A stretch of 50,600 nucleotides of DNA from Bacteroidales bacterium (lineage in GTDB: Bacteria; Bacteroidota; Bacteroidia; Bacteroidales; UBA12170): the NCBI GenBank assembly GCA_021157585.1, contig JAGGWH010000081.1, positions 1 to 50,600 on the forward strand, given 5' to 3'. This document shows, one piece after another, positions 17,027 to 25,179 of this stretch (position 1 is the first letter of the stretch; each line of letters opens with the position of its first letter). Position numbers and translations under genes: made by a program. Under the pieces are notes generated by a model. It saw only the letters and a list, made by a program, of their open reading frames with translations, ran no database searches and was not told the origin of the DNA.

Positions 17027-17776
17027 TTAAATAACTTTGGCTTCTTCGTGCAATAAAGTAATAAGCTCGCCTGCATTTTCAGCATCAATCATTTTTACTT
17101 TTGCTTTAGGTTTTGGCATATCAAAACCCGAGAAATTGGATTTTGCAGCTTCACCGGTAGGTTCAACGACAGTTAATGGTTTTTTACGAGCCATCATTAT
17201 ACCACGCATTGCAGGAATACGAGGATCGAGAGCGATTCCTTTTTGAACAATTGCTACGAAAGGAACCGGAACTTTAACTGTTTCTGTTCCACCGGGAATT
17301 TCGCGTTTCATTATTGGTTCTTCACCTTCAACATCGAGGAAAGAAACTGAAGAAACTGAAGATATTTTTAAGAACTCCGCTAACATTCCGCCAACAGCAG
17401 AACCATTATAATCACTCGATTCAATACCGGATAAAATAATTTCGTAAGGATTATCCTTTACGTAAGCCGCTATATTAGAAGCCACTTCATAATCGTCAGT
17501 TGGAGTCATATCAATACGAACGGCATCATCAGCACCAACAGCTAAAGCTTTACGAATAGTTGGTTCAGTAAATTTCTCACCAACAGTGATTACCGTAATT
17601 TTTTCAATTTTTCCACCAGATTTTTCTTTTAAATCCAAAGCACGTGTAAGTGCTAATTCATCCCAAGGGTTAATTACCCATTGAACACCAGTCATATCAA
17701 CAGACGTTTTATCGCTATTGAGCTTGATTTTTGTGGTAGTGTCCGGAACATTACTTAAACAAACTAGTATTTTCAT
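17027..17776 (-). CDS. etfB: Electron transfer flavoprotein beta subunit
   Basis: The 249-residue protein matches EtfB: the start KILVCLSNVPDTTTKIKLN, the AMP/FAD-binding region LALTRALDLKEKSGG ... ITVITVGE, and the recognition-loop area MKREIPGGTETVKVPVPFV. EtfB pairs with EtfA and docks on acyl-CoA dehydrogenases. The position between the acyl-CoA dehydrogenase gene and etfA, all on the minus strand, supports a single electron-transfer unit. Whether this pair bifurcates electrons or simply passes them to a quinone route cannot be decided from sequence reading alone. Confidence 0.94.
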   Translation of the reverse strand: MKILVCLSNVPDTTTKIKLNSDKTSVDMTGVQWVINPWDELALTRALDLKEKSGGKIEKITVITVGEKFTEPTIRKALAVGADDAVRIDMTPTDDYEVASNIAAYVKDNPYEIILSGIESSDYNGSAVGGMLAEFLKISSVSSVSFLDVEGEEPIMKREIPGGTETVKVPVPFVAIVQKGIALDPRIPAMRGIMMARKKPLTVVEPTGEAAKSNFSGFDMPKPKAKVKMIDAENAGELITLLHEEAKVI

Positions 17777-17879
17777 ATTATTGATATTTTTATATGTTGC
17801 TTTTTAACTTTACAAAAACTTTAGCTTTTGGCTATTCGCTTTTAGCAAAAAAACGAAGGACTCACAGCCAATAGCAATT

Positions 17880-19019
17880 TTATCTCATTAAACTTCTTGA
17901 TATAATAATTTTTTGTACTTCTGAAGTTCCTTCATAAATCTGAGTCAATTTTGCTTCACGCATTAAACGTTCTACGTGATACTCTTTAACATAACCATAT
18001 CCGCCATGGATTTGAACAGCTTCGGTAGTTACTTCCATAGCAATATCAGCAGCATATAATTTAGCCTGTGCGCTGGCAGTTCCATAAGGTTGTCCTTGAT
18101 CTTTTAACCAAGCTGCTTTTAGACATAGATTACGTGCATTTTCTACTTTAACAGCCATATCGGCTAATTTAAATGCTATTGCTTGATGATTAATAATTTC
18201 GGTGCCAAAAGCTTTACGTTCCTGAGCATATTTAACAGCTAATTCTAAAGCTCCTGATGCTATTCCCAAAGCTTGAGAAGCAATACCAATACGGCCACCC
18301 TCGAGAGTTTTCATAGCAAATTTAAAACCGAAACCATCTTCTCCGATACGATTTTCTTTAGGTACTTTTACATCTGTAAACATTACGGAATGTGTATCTG
18401 AGGAACGCATTCCCATTTTATTTTCGTGAGGTCCTACGGAAATTCCTTCGGCATGTCTATCAACAATAAATACATTAATACCACGATGTCCTTTTTCAGG
18501 ATGAGTATGGGCAACTACCAAATAGGTTGAAGCTGTATTTCCGTTAGTAATCCAATTTTTAGTTCCATTAATAAGATAATAATCGCCTTTATCTTCAGCG
18601 GTAGTTCTTTGCTTAGTAGCATCGGATCCTGCTTCCGGTTCTGATAAAAGAAAAGCACCTATTTTCTCTCCACGTGCAAGGGGTTTTAAGTATTTTTCTC
18701 TTTGAGCATCAGTACCATATTTTTCCAGTCCGTAACAAACCAAAGAATTATTCACAGACATAATTACAGCTGCAGAAGAATCAATTTTTGAAATCTCTTC
18801 AACGGCTAAAACATAAGATACGGTGTCCATTCCTCCACCATCCCATTTTTCACTAACTAACATACCCATAAAACCTAGCTCCGCTAAATTCTTTACATGT
18901 TCGGTTGGATATATGGCTCCTTCGTCACGCTCTAAAACGTCTTTTATCAATTCACGCTGCGCGTAATCTCTAGCCGCTTGTTGAATCATTAATTGCTCTT
19001 CTGAAAATTGAAAGTTCAT
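17880..19019 (-). CDS. Short-chain acyl-CoA dehydrogenase (butyryl-CoA dehydrogenase-like)
   Basis: The full 379-residue acyl-CoA dehydrogenase fold is present. FAD-binding motifs FLLSEPEAGSDATKQRT and YLINGTKNWITNGNTA are followed by the C-terminal helical domain with ALGIASGALELAVKYAQER and IHGGYGYVKEYHVER. The final IYEGTSEVQKIIISRSLMR contains the catalytic glutamate of the short-chain/butyryl-CoA type. It interconverts acyl-CoA and 2-enoyl-CoA, exchanging electrons with EtfAB. Its gene precedes etfB by about 100 bases. In anaerobic Bacteroidota such sets serve butyrate-related or branched-chain acyl-CoA metabolism; which one applies here is inference. Confidence 0.92.
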   Translation of the reverse strand: MNFQFSEEQLMIQQAARDYAQRELIKDVLERDEGAIYPTEHVKNLAELGFMGMLVSEKWDGGGMDTVSYVLAVEEISKIDSSAAVIMSVNNSLVCYGLEKYGTDAQREKYLKPLARGEKIGAFLLSEPEAGSDATKQRTTAEDKGDYYLINGTKNWITNGNTASTYLVVAHTHPEKGHRGINVFIVDRHAEGISVGPHENKMGMRSSDTHSVMFTDVKVPKENRIGEDGFGFKFAMKTLEGGRIGIASQALGIASGALELAVKYAQERKAFGTEIINHQAIAFKLADMAVKVENARNLCLKAAWLKDQGQPYGTASAQAKLYAADIAMEVTTEAVQIHGGYGYVKEYHVERLMREAKLTQIYEGTSEVQKIIISRSLMR

Positions 19020-19132
19020 TGTATTTGATTTAAGTTTTCATCTGTTATCCCATTAGAAAAAAATAAATATCAAACAATTTTTCCTCCGGAAAATGCATTT
19101 TTATTTGAGGAGCTAAATTACAAAAAAATATT

Positions 19133-19146
19133 GTATGCATGCATAC
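19133..19146. promoter_or_regulatory. Perfect palindrome GTATGCATGCATAC, operator candidate
   Basis: The 14-base sequence is its own reverse complement and lies 114 bases upstream of the acyl-CoA dehydrogenase start and 179 bases upstream of the gdhA start. Its symmetry and position fit a dimeric repressor site. No regulator gene lies beside it, so the role is a guess. Confidence 0.3.
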
Positions 19147-19300
19147 TATTTTTAATTTATGGAAAAATACATGTCATATCAGTAGACACAACAGTTACTC
19201 GAATAAATCTCTACATATAAATTACTTGTTTTTTTAATAGTTATAGACAATTTAATTATCAATTTAGTGTCTTAAATTATTATCACATTAATTTTCATCT

Positions 19301-19308
19301 TATCTTTG
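19301..19308 (+). promoter_or_regulatory. -7 box for the gdhA operon
   Basis: TATCTTTG matches TAnnTTTG and ends 16 bases before the ATG of gdhA, implying a leader of only about 10 bases. The -33 element is not clear. Confidence 0.55.
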
Positions 19309-19324
19309 AGGAAAGCAAAATAAA

Positions 19325-20611
19325 ATGAGTACATCGGCATATAATGCATTTTACAGCGCACAAAAACAATTCGATCAAGCAGCAAAAATTCTGGAATTAG
19401 ACCAAGCCACTTGCGAATTGTTAAGAACTCCTATGCGTGAGTTTCATTTCAGTATTCCCATCCGTATGGATGATGGTAATATGAAAGTTTTTAAAGGATT
19501 TCGTGTGCAGCATAACGATGCACGAGGTCCTGCAAAAGGAGGTGTTAGATTTCATCCGCAAGAAACAATAGACTTAGTCAGGGCTCTATCTATGTGGGTG
19601 AGTTGGAAAACAGCGGTAGTTGATATTCCTCTGGGTGGAAGCAAAGGAGGTATTGTTTGCGATCCTCATAATCTTAGTCTTTTTGAACAGGAGCGCTTAT
19701 GTCGCGGTTGGGTTCGTCAAATTATTAGAAATATTGGGCCTCAGTTAGATGTTCCTGCTCCGGATATTATGGCTACTCCTCAACATATGCTTTGGATGCT
19801 TGATGAATACGAAGTTTTAACAGGAACAAAAGCCCCGGGATTTATTACAGGAAAACCCATTAGTATGGGAGGAAGTTTAGGCAGAAAAGAAGCGACGGGA
19901 TATGGCGTTATTATCACGCTTCGCGAAGCGTTAAAAGAATTAAATATGAATGCTTCCGAAACAACAGCCAGCATTCAGGGGTTTGGAAATGTAGGTCAAC
20001 ACGCTTTTGAACTATACACCCAAATTGGAGGAACAGTTTTAAGTGTTGCCAGCTGGTGTCATCAAAATCAATGCAGCTATACTTTCTATAAAAAAGACGG
20101 AATAGATTATAAGGAACTTAAAAGTATTACCGATCGCTTTGGAGGAATCGATAAGGAAAAAGCCTTGGCTTTAAATTATAAGGTTCTTCCAGGTGAGGAT
20201 TGGATTGCTCAAGAAGTCGATATTATCATTCCGGCAGCCATAGAAAATCAAATAAGTATAGATAATGTGGAGCGAATCCATCCTAAAGTGAAAATTATTG
20301 TCGAAGGAGCAAATGGACCAACAACTCCTGAAGCAGCAGATATTATTGATGCAAAAGGATTGTTTACCATCCCCGATTTTTTGGCTAGTTCAGGAGGTGT
20401 AAGCTGTAGTTATTTTGAACAGGTACAAAGTAATATGAATTATTATTGGACCAAAGATGAGGTGTTAAGCAAACTGGATGCAAAAATGACTTCGGCCTAT
20501 ATTTCAGTGAGTAATTTTGCTCTAAAATACAAAGTCCCGATGCGGCAAGCTGCTTATTTAATTGCTGTAGATAGGGTAGCTCAGGCATCTAAAGATAGAG
20601 GTTGGGTTTAA
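19325..20611 (+). CDS. Glu/Leu/Phe/Val-family dehydrogenase, probably glutamate dehydrogenase
   Basis: The 428-residue protein shows the glutamate dehydrogenase substrate domain: RVQHNDARGPAKGGVRFHP and SWKTAVVDIPLGGSKGGI with the catalytic lysines. The dinucleotide-binding domain follows (GRKEATGYGVI, ASIQGFGNVGQHAFEL), then VEGANGPTTPEAADII and DFLASSGGVSCSYFE. It interconverts glutamate and 2-oxoglutarate plus ammonia with NAD(P). It is the short hexameric form. The second gene starts 10 bases after its stop, so it heads a three-gene operon with two PPDK-like proteins. Cofactor preference is not decided here. Confidence 0.9.
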   Translation: MSTSAYNAFYSAQKQFDQAAKILELDQATCELLRTPMREFHFSIPIRMDDGNMKVFKGFRVQHNDARGPAKGGVRFHPQETIDLVRALSMWVSWKTAVVDIPLGGSKGGIVCDPHNLSLFEQERLCRGWVRQIIRNIGPQLDVPAPDIMATPQHMLWMLDEYEVLTGTKAPGFITGKPISMGGSLGRKEATGYGVIITLREALKELNMNASETTASIQGFGNVGQHAFELYTQIGGTVLSVASWCHQNQCSYTFYKKDGIDYKELKSITDRFGGIDKEKALALNYKVLPGEDWIAQEVDIIIPAAIENQISIDNVERIHPKVKIIVEGANGPTTPEAADIIDAKGLFTIPDFLASSGGVSCSYFEQVQSNMNYYWTKDEVLSKLDAKMTSAYISVSNFALKYKVPMRQAAYLIAVDRVAQASKDRGWV

Positions 20612-20621
20612 TCTAAAATCT

Positions 20622-22358
20622 ATGGATAATATTAAAAACAATATAGCTCGCTTTAATCGTAATTTTTATCATCCGGAAAACAAAGTTACTTATATCGGAA
20701 ATGGAGAATTTGGCGGAAAGGCCGGCGGATTACTTCGCGTTCACGAAATTTTAAAAGAACAATTTAAAAACGATAAATATCCGGAATTTGAAGCCGAAGT
20801 CCCAATTTTTACTACTTTGAGAACCGGAGTTTTTGATGCTTTTATGAAGCAAAATGATTTATATTCTGTAGCCTATTCAGATTTACCCGACGATAGAATT
20901 GCTCTTGCATTCCAAAAAGCAGAGCTTCCTTTTGAAGTTTTAGGTGATTTAAGAGCAGTTGCTGTAGAAGTAAAAAAACCTCTTGCCATACGCTCTTCAA
21001 GCCTTTTAGAAGATGCTGTTAACGAGTCGTTTGCGGGTATTTATAGTACGAAAATGACTCCGAATAATCAGTTAGATGCCGATAGTAGATTTAAAAAACT
21101 TATAGAAGGAATAAAATTTGTTTATGCTTCTACCTTTTTTAAGGCTGCTAAAGATTATATGAGAGCAACTCCTTATTCAACCGAAGATGAAAAAATGGCT
21201 GTTATTATTCAAGAAGTAGTTGGTAAACGTCAAGAAGACCTTTTTTATCCTGATATTTCAGGCGTTGGACGCTCTTATAATTATTATGCTTTTGGTAATG
21301 CCGATCCGAAAGATGGAATTATAAATTTAGCTGTAGGTCTTGGAAAGACTATTGTAGATGGCGGATTATCTTGGTCTTTTTCTCCTGCTTTACCTAAGCT
21401 CGATCCTCCCTTTGGTTCAGTAAACGAGATGATGAAAAATACACAAACTCGATTTTGGTCAGTGAATATGGGGAAGCCCGAGGCTTATAATCCAATAAAA
21501 GAAACGGAATATCTATTAGAAAATGATTTAACAGTTGCCGACAAAGGGAAAAATCTAAAATATTCTGCTTCAACATTAGATGCTAATTCCGGTCGCATTA
21601 TTATGGGTATCGGAAAAAGTGGGCCACGTATTTTAAACTTTGCCCCTATTTTACGTTTAAACGAACCTCCTCTCAATAATTTTTTAAGTGACTTGATGCA
21701 ACTTACAGAAAAGCATTATGAATCTCCTGTCGAAATAGAATTTGCGTTAAACTTTTCAGAAACAGGAGTTCATAAATTCGGCTTTTTACAAGCCAGACCA
21801 ATGGCTGTTTCTTTTGATGAAGTGAATATAAGCGATGAAACTTTTTATAGTGAAAATACCTTAATATCTTCCAAGCATGTCTTAGGAAACGGCATAAATA
21901 AAAGCATTAACGATATTGTTTATTTAAAACCTGACTTCTTTGATACAACAAAGACTCAGGAAATAGCTTCAGAACTTGAAAAAATAAATACTGAACTTTT
22001 ACAACAAAACCGAGAATATCTTTTAATTGGTTTTGGTCGTTGGGGGACTTCTGATGTATCAGCAGGAATTCCTGTTAATTGGGGACAAATTGCAGGAGCA
22101 AAAGCTATAGTTGAAGCAACATTGAAAAATATAAACTTTGAGCAAAGTCAAGGCTCCCATTTTTTTCATAATGTGAGTGGTTTTCAGGTGTTTTATTTTT
22201 CAGTTGATAGAATAAATGATAAACAAATAGATTGGGCTTGGCTGAAAGATCAAAAAAGCATAAAAGAAACTAATTATCTCCGTCATCTGAGATTAAACAA
22301 ACCACTTAAAATAGAAGTTGATGGCAGAAGTGGTCGAGGAATAATTTTAAAACCATAA
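20622..22358 (+). CDS. PEP/pyruvate-binding (PPDK N-domain) protein lacking phosphotransfer domains, short paralog
   Basis: Residues about 20-390 form the ATP-grasp-like nucleotide-binding domain of pyruvate phosphate dikinase and PEP synthase. Visible motifs are GGKAGGLLRVHE, KPLAIRSSSLLEDAVNESF, IIQEVVGKRQED, NLAVGLGKTIVDGG and the end motif FGFLQARPMAV. True PPDK or PEP synthase would continue into a phosphohistidine domain and a PEP/pyruvate barrel; neither is present. Instead about 185 residues follow with LLIGFGRWGTSDV and GSHFFHNVSGFQV, shared with the neighbour at 22363. Databases often call such proteins PEP synthase, but that activity is not supported. It lies in one operon with glutamate dehydrogenase. 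A nucleotide-dependent regulatory or phosphotransfer role is inference. Confidence 0.78.
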   Translation: MDNIKNNIARFNRNFYHPENKVTYIGNGEFGGKAGGLLRVHEILKEQFKNDKYPEFEAEVPIFTTLRTGVFDAFMKQNDLYSVAYSDLPDDRIALAFQKAELPFEVLGDLRAVAVEVKKPLAIRSSSLLEDAVNESFAGIYSTKMTPNNQLDADSRFKKLIEGIKFVYASTFFKAAKDYMRATPYSTEDEKMAVIIQEVVGKRQEDLFYPDISGVGRSYNYYAFGNADPKDGIINLAVGLGKTIVDGGLSWSFSPALPKLDPPFGSVNEMMKNTQTRFWSVNMGKPEAYNPIKETEYLLENDLTVADKGKNLKYSASTLDANSGRIIMGIGKSGPRILNFAPILRLNEPPLNNFLSDLMQLTEKHYESPVEIEFALNFSETGVHKFGFLQARPMAVSFDEVNISDETFYSENTLISSKHVLGNGINKSINDIVYLKPDFFDTTKTQEIASELEKINTELLQQNREYLLIGFGRWGTSDVSAGIPVNWGQIAGAKAIVEATLKNINFEQSQGSHFFHNVSGFQVFYFSVDRINDKQIDWAWLKDQKSIKETNYLRHLRLNKPLKIEVDGRSGRGIILKP

Positions 22359-22362
22359 AAAA

Positions 22363-25107
22363 ATGACTGAAAACAAACCTTTAGATCAGCTGTTAGGCGA
22401 CCTACAAGAACGCGCTAAAGAACTAAATTGTTTATACAAAACACAAGAAATTCTTAATGAACCAAATATCGGTATTGAACAGGCTTGTTATGGTTTATTA
22501 ATGTCTATTCCTCCAGGCTGGCAATATCCCGATATTTGTGAAGTAGAAATTAAAATTTCTCAAGGAACATATAAAACTTTTGGTTTCAAAGATTCAAAAT
22601 GGACACTCACAGCAGATATTCAAGCACAAGAGAGGTCTTTTGGTCAGATTAAAGTAATCTATAACGAAATTCGACCAAAAGCATATGACGGACCTTTTCT
22701 CAAAGAAGAGTTAAAACTTATTAATAGTATAGCTGAAAGCTTAGGTTTGTTTTTATTGCACTTGGAATTAAAAAAAGTTTTTGAAAAGGATGCTAAAAGC
22801 GAACTCGAAAATAAAAAGAGTGATTGGAAAATAATTTTAGATATGCTCAGTCATACCGATCCTAAATTGCTAATTCGATTATCGCGTAAAATGATCAATA
22901 CTCTTTGTTGGACGAATATTTGTGGAGCAGAGAAATTACTCGATAGTTTTAGCCCTTCTTTCAAAAGTAAAAATGAGTCAATAAAGGAAAGCAATGCTCC
23001 TTTTGAGCGTGTTGCCGATAACGATTTAATTGCTTTGAGCTATGAAGTTTTTGAGTTGGCTTCAAAAAATATCGAGCGTGATGATATTTTGAATTATATT
23101 AACAAATGGATTACCGAAGACCGCTCAGTATTCCTTACGGAAAAATTGGAAAATATGGGATCTTCATTGGAAGATATTAGTAATGCCGTAGAGCGTTTTT
23201 TCCATTTAGGACCTCAGGCATCGGAACTTTCTGAGCAACGCGACAAGAGTCTACGTATCGCATTGATAACGCGATTATTAACTAATCATACCGAATATAT
23301 TGATGTTGCAAAAAATCATTTAAGCATTAATCACTTTAATGCTTTAATTCATCGTATTATTTACCCTTTAAACAGTCACGGGAAAATTGGAGGTAAAGGT
23401 GCCGGTTTATTTTTAGCACAGCAGATATTACAAGAAGAAAGCACAAAAAATACAAATCTTAAAGATATTAAAACGCCTAAAACTTGGTATATTGCTTCCG
23501 ATGGTTTACTCAATTTTATGAGTTATAACAGTCTGGAAGATATATTAGAACAGAAATATAAAGAGATTGGATTAATTCGCCAGGAATATCCTTATGTCAT
23601 CCATGTTTTTAAGAACTCCTCTTTTTCTCCGGAAATTTTAAAGGGATTAAATTTGGCTTTAGATGATTTTGGAGAAGTCCCTTTGGTAATCCGCAGTTCA
23701 AGCTTATTAGAAGATAGAGTAGGAGCTTCCTTTGCAGGGAAATACAAAAGTTTATTCATTCCTAATATCGGTAGTAAAGAAGAGCGATTGTCAGCTTTAA
23801 CCGATGCTATTGCAGAAGTTTATGCCTCAATATTTGGCCCCGATCCTATTGAATACAGAGTGCAAAACAAATTACTCGATTATCACGAGGAAATGGGAAT
23901 TTTGATACAAGAAGTTGTAGGAAATCAAGTTGGGCCTTATTTCTTTCCCGCTTTTGCCGGAGTCGGGTTTAGCCATAATAATTATCCTTGGTCAAGCCGT
24001 ATCAAACAAAAAGATGGATTACTACGTATTGTTCCCGGATTAGGTACTCGTGCTGTTGACAGAACCAGTAACGATTATCCTATAATATTAGCTCCCGGAC
24101 AGCCCAATCTGCGAGTAAATTCCACATCAGAAGAAATTATTAAATATACATCCAGATATATTGATGTTATAAATACTGAAAAGGGCGATTTTGAAACTAT
24201 TGAGATTAATACTTTATTAAATGAATACGGTAATTTATATCCTGAAATCAGTAAACTTGTTTCTGTTGTTAATGCTGATCGTATTATCCCTGCCAAAACT
24301 TTTGATCTTGATTTTAAAGAAAAGGACTATCTGTTTACTTTCGACAGCCTAATTAAAAAAACCAAATTTATTAGTCAGATAAAAGCTGTTTTAAATATCT
24401 TGGAAGAAAAATATAAACTCCCTGTAGATATTGAATTTGCTCATAATGGAAAGTATTTGTATTTATTGCAATGTCGAGCTCAAAGTCAAAGCAGTGTTTC
24501 TAAGCCTATTCCTATTCCCGTTGATATTCCCATCGAAAAAAGAGTGTTTTCAGCAAGGCGATATATAACCAATGGCTTGATCTCAAAGCAAACACATATT
24601 GTTTATGTAGACCCAAGCGAATATGGACAGCTAACAGATTATCAAAGTATGCTAAATGTTGGAACGGCTATAGGGAGACTTAATCAACTGCTTCCAAAGA
24701 GAAAATTTATTTTAATGGGACCGGGACGTTGGGGCAGTAGAGGTGATATAAAATTGGGTGTTAATGTAAGCTATTCTGATATTAACAATTGCAGTATGCT
24801 TATTGAAATAGCCAGAAAGAAAAATGATTATACGCCCGACCTCTCATTTGGTACGCACTTCTTTCAGGATTTAGTAGAAGCTAATATTCGTTATTTACCG
24901 CTATATCCTGATGAAGACAAATGTATTTTTAATGAATCTATTCTAACAGAAACAGAAAGTATTTTTACGGATTTATTACCGGAATATACCGCTCTTTGCA
25001 ATGTGATTAAAGTAATTGATATCCCTAAAATTTTTGATGGCAATATACTTAACATCGCAATGAACGCCACACAAGAAAAAGCTTTAGCGTATGTGAGTGG
25101 AGAGTAG
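22363..25107 (+). CDS. GAF-like/PPDK N-domain protein lacking phosphotransfer domains, long paralog
   Basis: The 914-residue protein begins with a sensory-looking segment (residues about 1-150). Its sequence LQERAKELNCLYKTQEIL and PPGWQYPDICEVEI is typical of GAF-like modules next to signalling proteins. A helical region of about 170 residues follows. The PPDK/PEP-synthase ATP-binding domain comes next (GGKGAGLFLAQQIL, VPLVIRSSSLLEDRVGASF, LIQEVVGNQVG, IVPGLGTRAVDRTSN, YLLQCRAQ near residue 702). The last 210 residues share GPGRWGSRGDIKLG and GTHFFQDLVEANI with the short paralog. No phosphohistidine or PEP/pyruvate barrel domain exists. The start is 4 bases after the preceding stop. The GAF-like domain suggests ligand- or state-dependent control; the substrate is unknown. 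Confidence 0.75.
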   Translation: MTENKPLDQLLGDLQERAKELNCLYKTQEILNEPNIGIEQACYGLLMSIPPGWQYPDICEVEIKISQGTYKTFGFKDSKWTLTADIQAQERSFGQIKVIYNEIRPKAYDGPFLKEELKLINSIAESLGLFLLHLELKKVFEKDAKSELENKKSDWKIILDMLSHTDPKLLIRLSRKMINTLCWTNICGAEKLLDSFSPSFKSKNESIKESNAPFERVADNDLIALSYEVFELASKNIERDDILNYINKWITEDRSVFLTEKLENMGSSLEDISNAVERFFHLGPQASELSEQRDKSLRIALITRLLTNHTEYIDVAKNHLSINHFNALIHRIIYPLNSHGKIGGKGAGLFLAQQILQEESTKNTNLKDIKTPKTWYIASDGLLNFMSYNSLEDILEQKYKEIGLIRQEYPYVIHVFKNSSFSPEILKGLNLALDDFGEVPLVIRSSSLLEDRVGASFAGKYKSLFIPNIGSKEERLSALTDAIAEVYASIFGPDPIEYRVQNKLLDYHEEMGILIQEVVGNQVGPYFFPAFAGVGFSHNNYPWSSRIKQKDGLLRIVPGLGTRAVDRTSNDYPIILAPGQPNLRVNSTSEEIIKYTSRYIDVINTEKGDFETIEINTLLNEYGNLYPEISKLVSVVNADRIIPAKTFDLDFKEKDYLFTFDSLIKKTKFISQIKAVLNILEEKYKLPVDIEFAHNGKYLYLLQCRAQSQSSVSKPIPIPVDIPIEKRVFSARRYITNGLISKQTHIVYVDPSEYGQLTDYQSMLNVGTAIGRLNQLLPKRKFILMGPGRWGSRGDIKLGVNVSYSDINNCSMLIEIARKKNDYTPDLSFGTHFFQDLVEANIRYLPLYPDEDKCIFNESILTETESIFTDLLPEYTALCNVIKVIDIPKIFDGNILNIAMNATQEKALAYVSGE

Positions 25108-25179
25108 GAGTTTGCTTACACTTGCCTAAGTTTAATAAAAACATATAGCTTATCAATCCTTCTTACGCAAGGAATATGA

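Larger units (their letters stand above)
19020..19324. other. Divergent intergenic region, 305 bases
   Basis: This very AT-rich stretch lies between the acyl-CoA dehydrogenase and glutamate dehydrogenase genes, which diverge. It contains a 14-bp perfect palindrome (19133-19146) and a -7 box for gdhA (19301-19308). No small gene or RNA was recognised. Confidence 0.5.

Noticed and set aside
16987-17088. Upstream extension of etfA to 17088
   Set aside because: The extra 27 residues overlap etfB and do not fit the EtfA N-terminus, which starts MSVIVYTEN.
17814-17876. Motifs like TTTTGGCTATTCGCTTTTAGC between acyl-CoA dehydrogenase and etfB as an operator
   Set aside because: The arms do not form a good inverted repeat; it looks like another short intergenic repeat phrase with no testable role from sequence alone.
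20622-25107. Calling the two proteins PEP synthase or pyruvate phosphate dikinase
   Set aside because: The phosphohistidine domain and the PEP/pyruvate barrel are both missing, so the full reaction is not possible from these chains alone.
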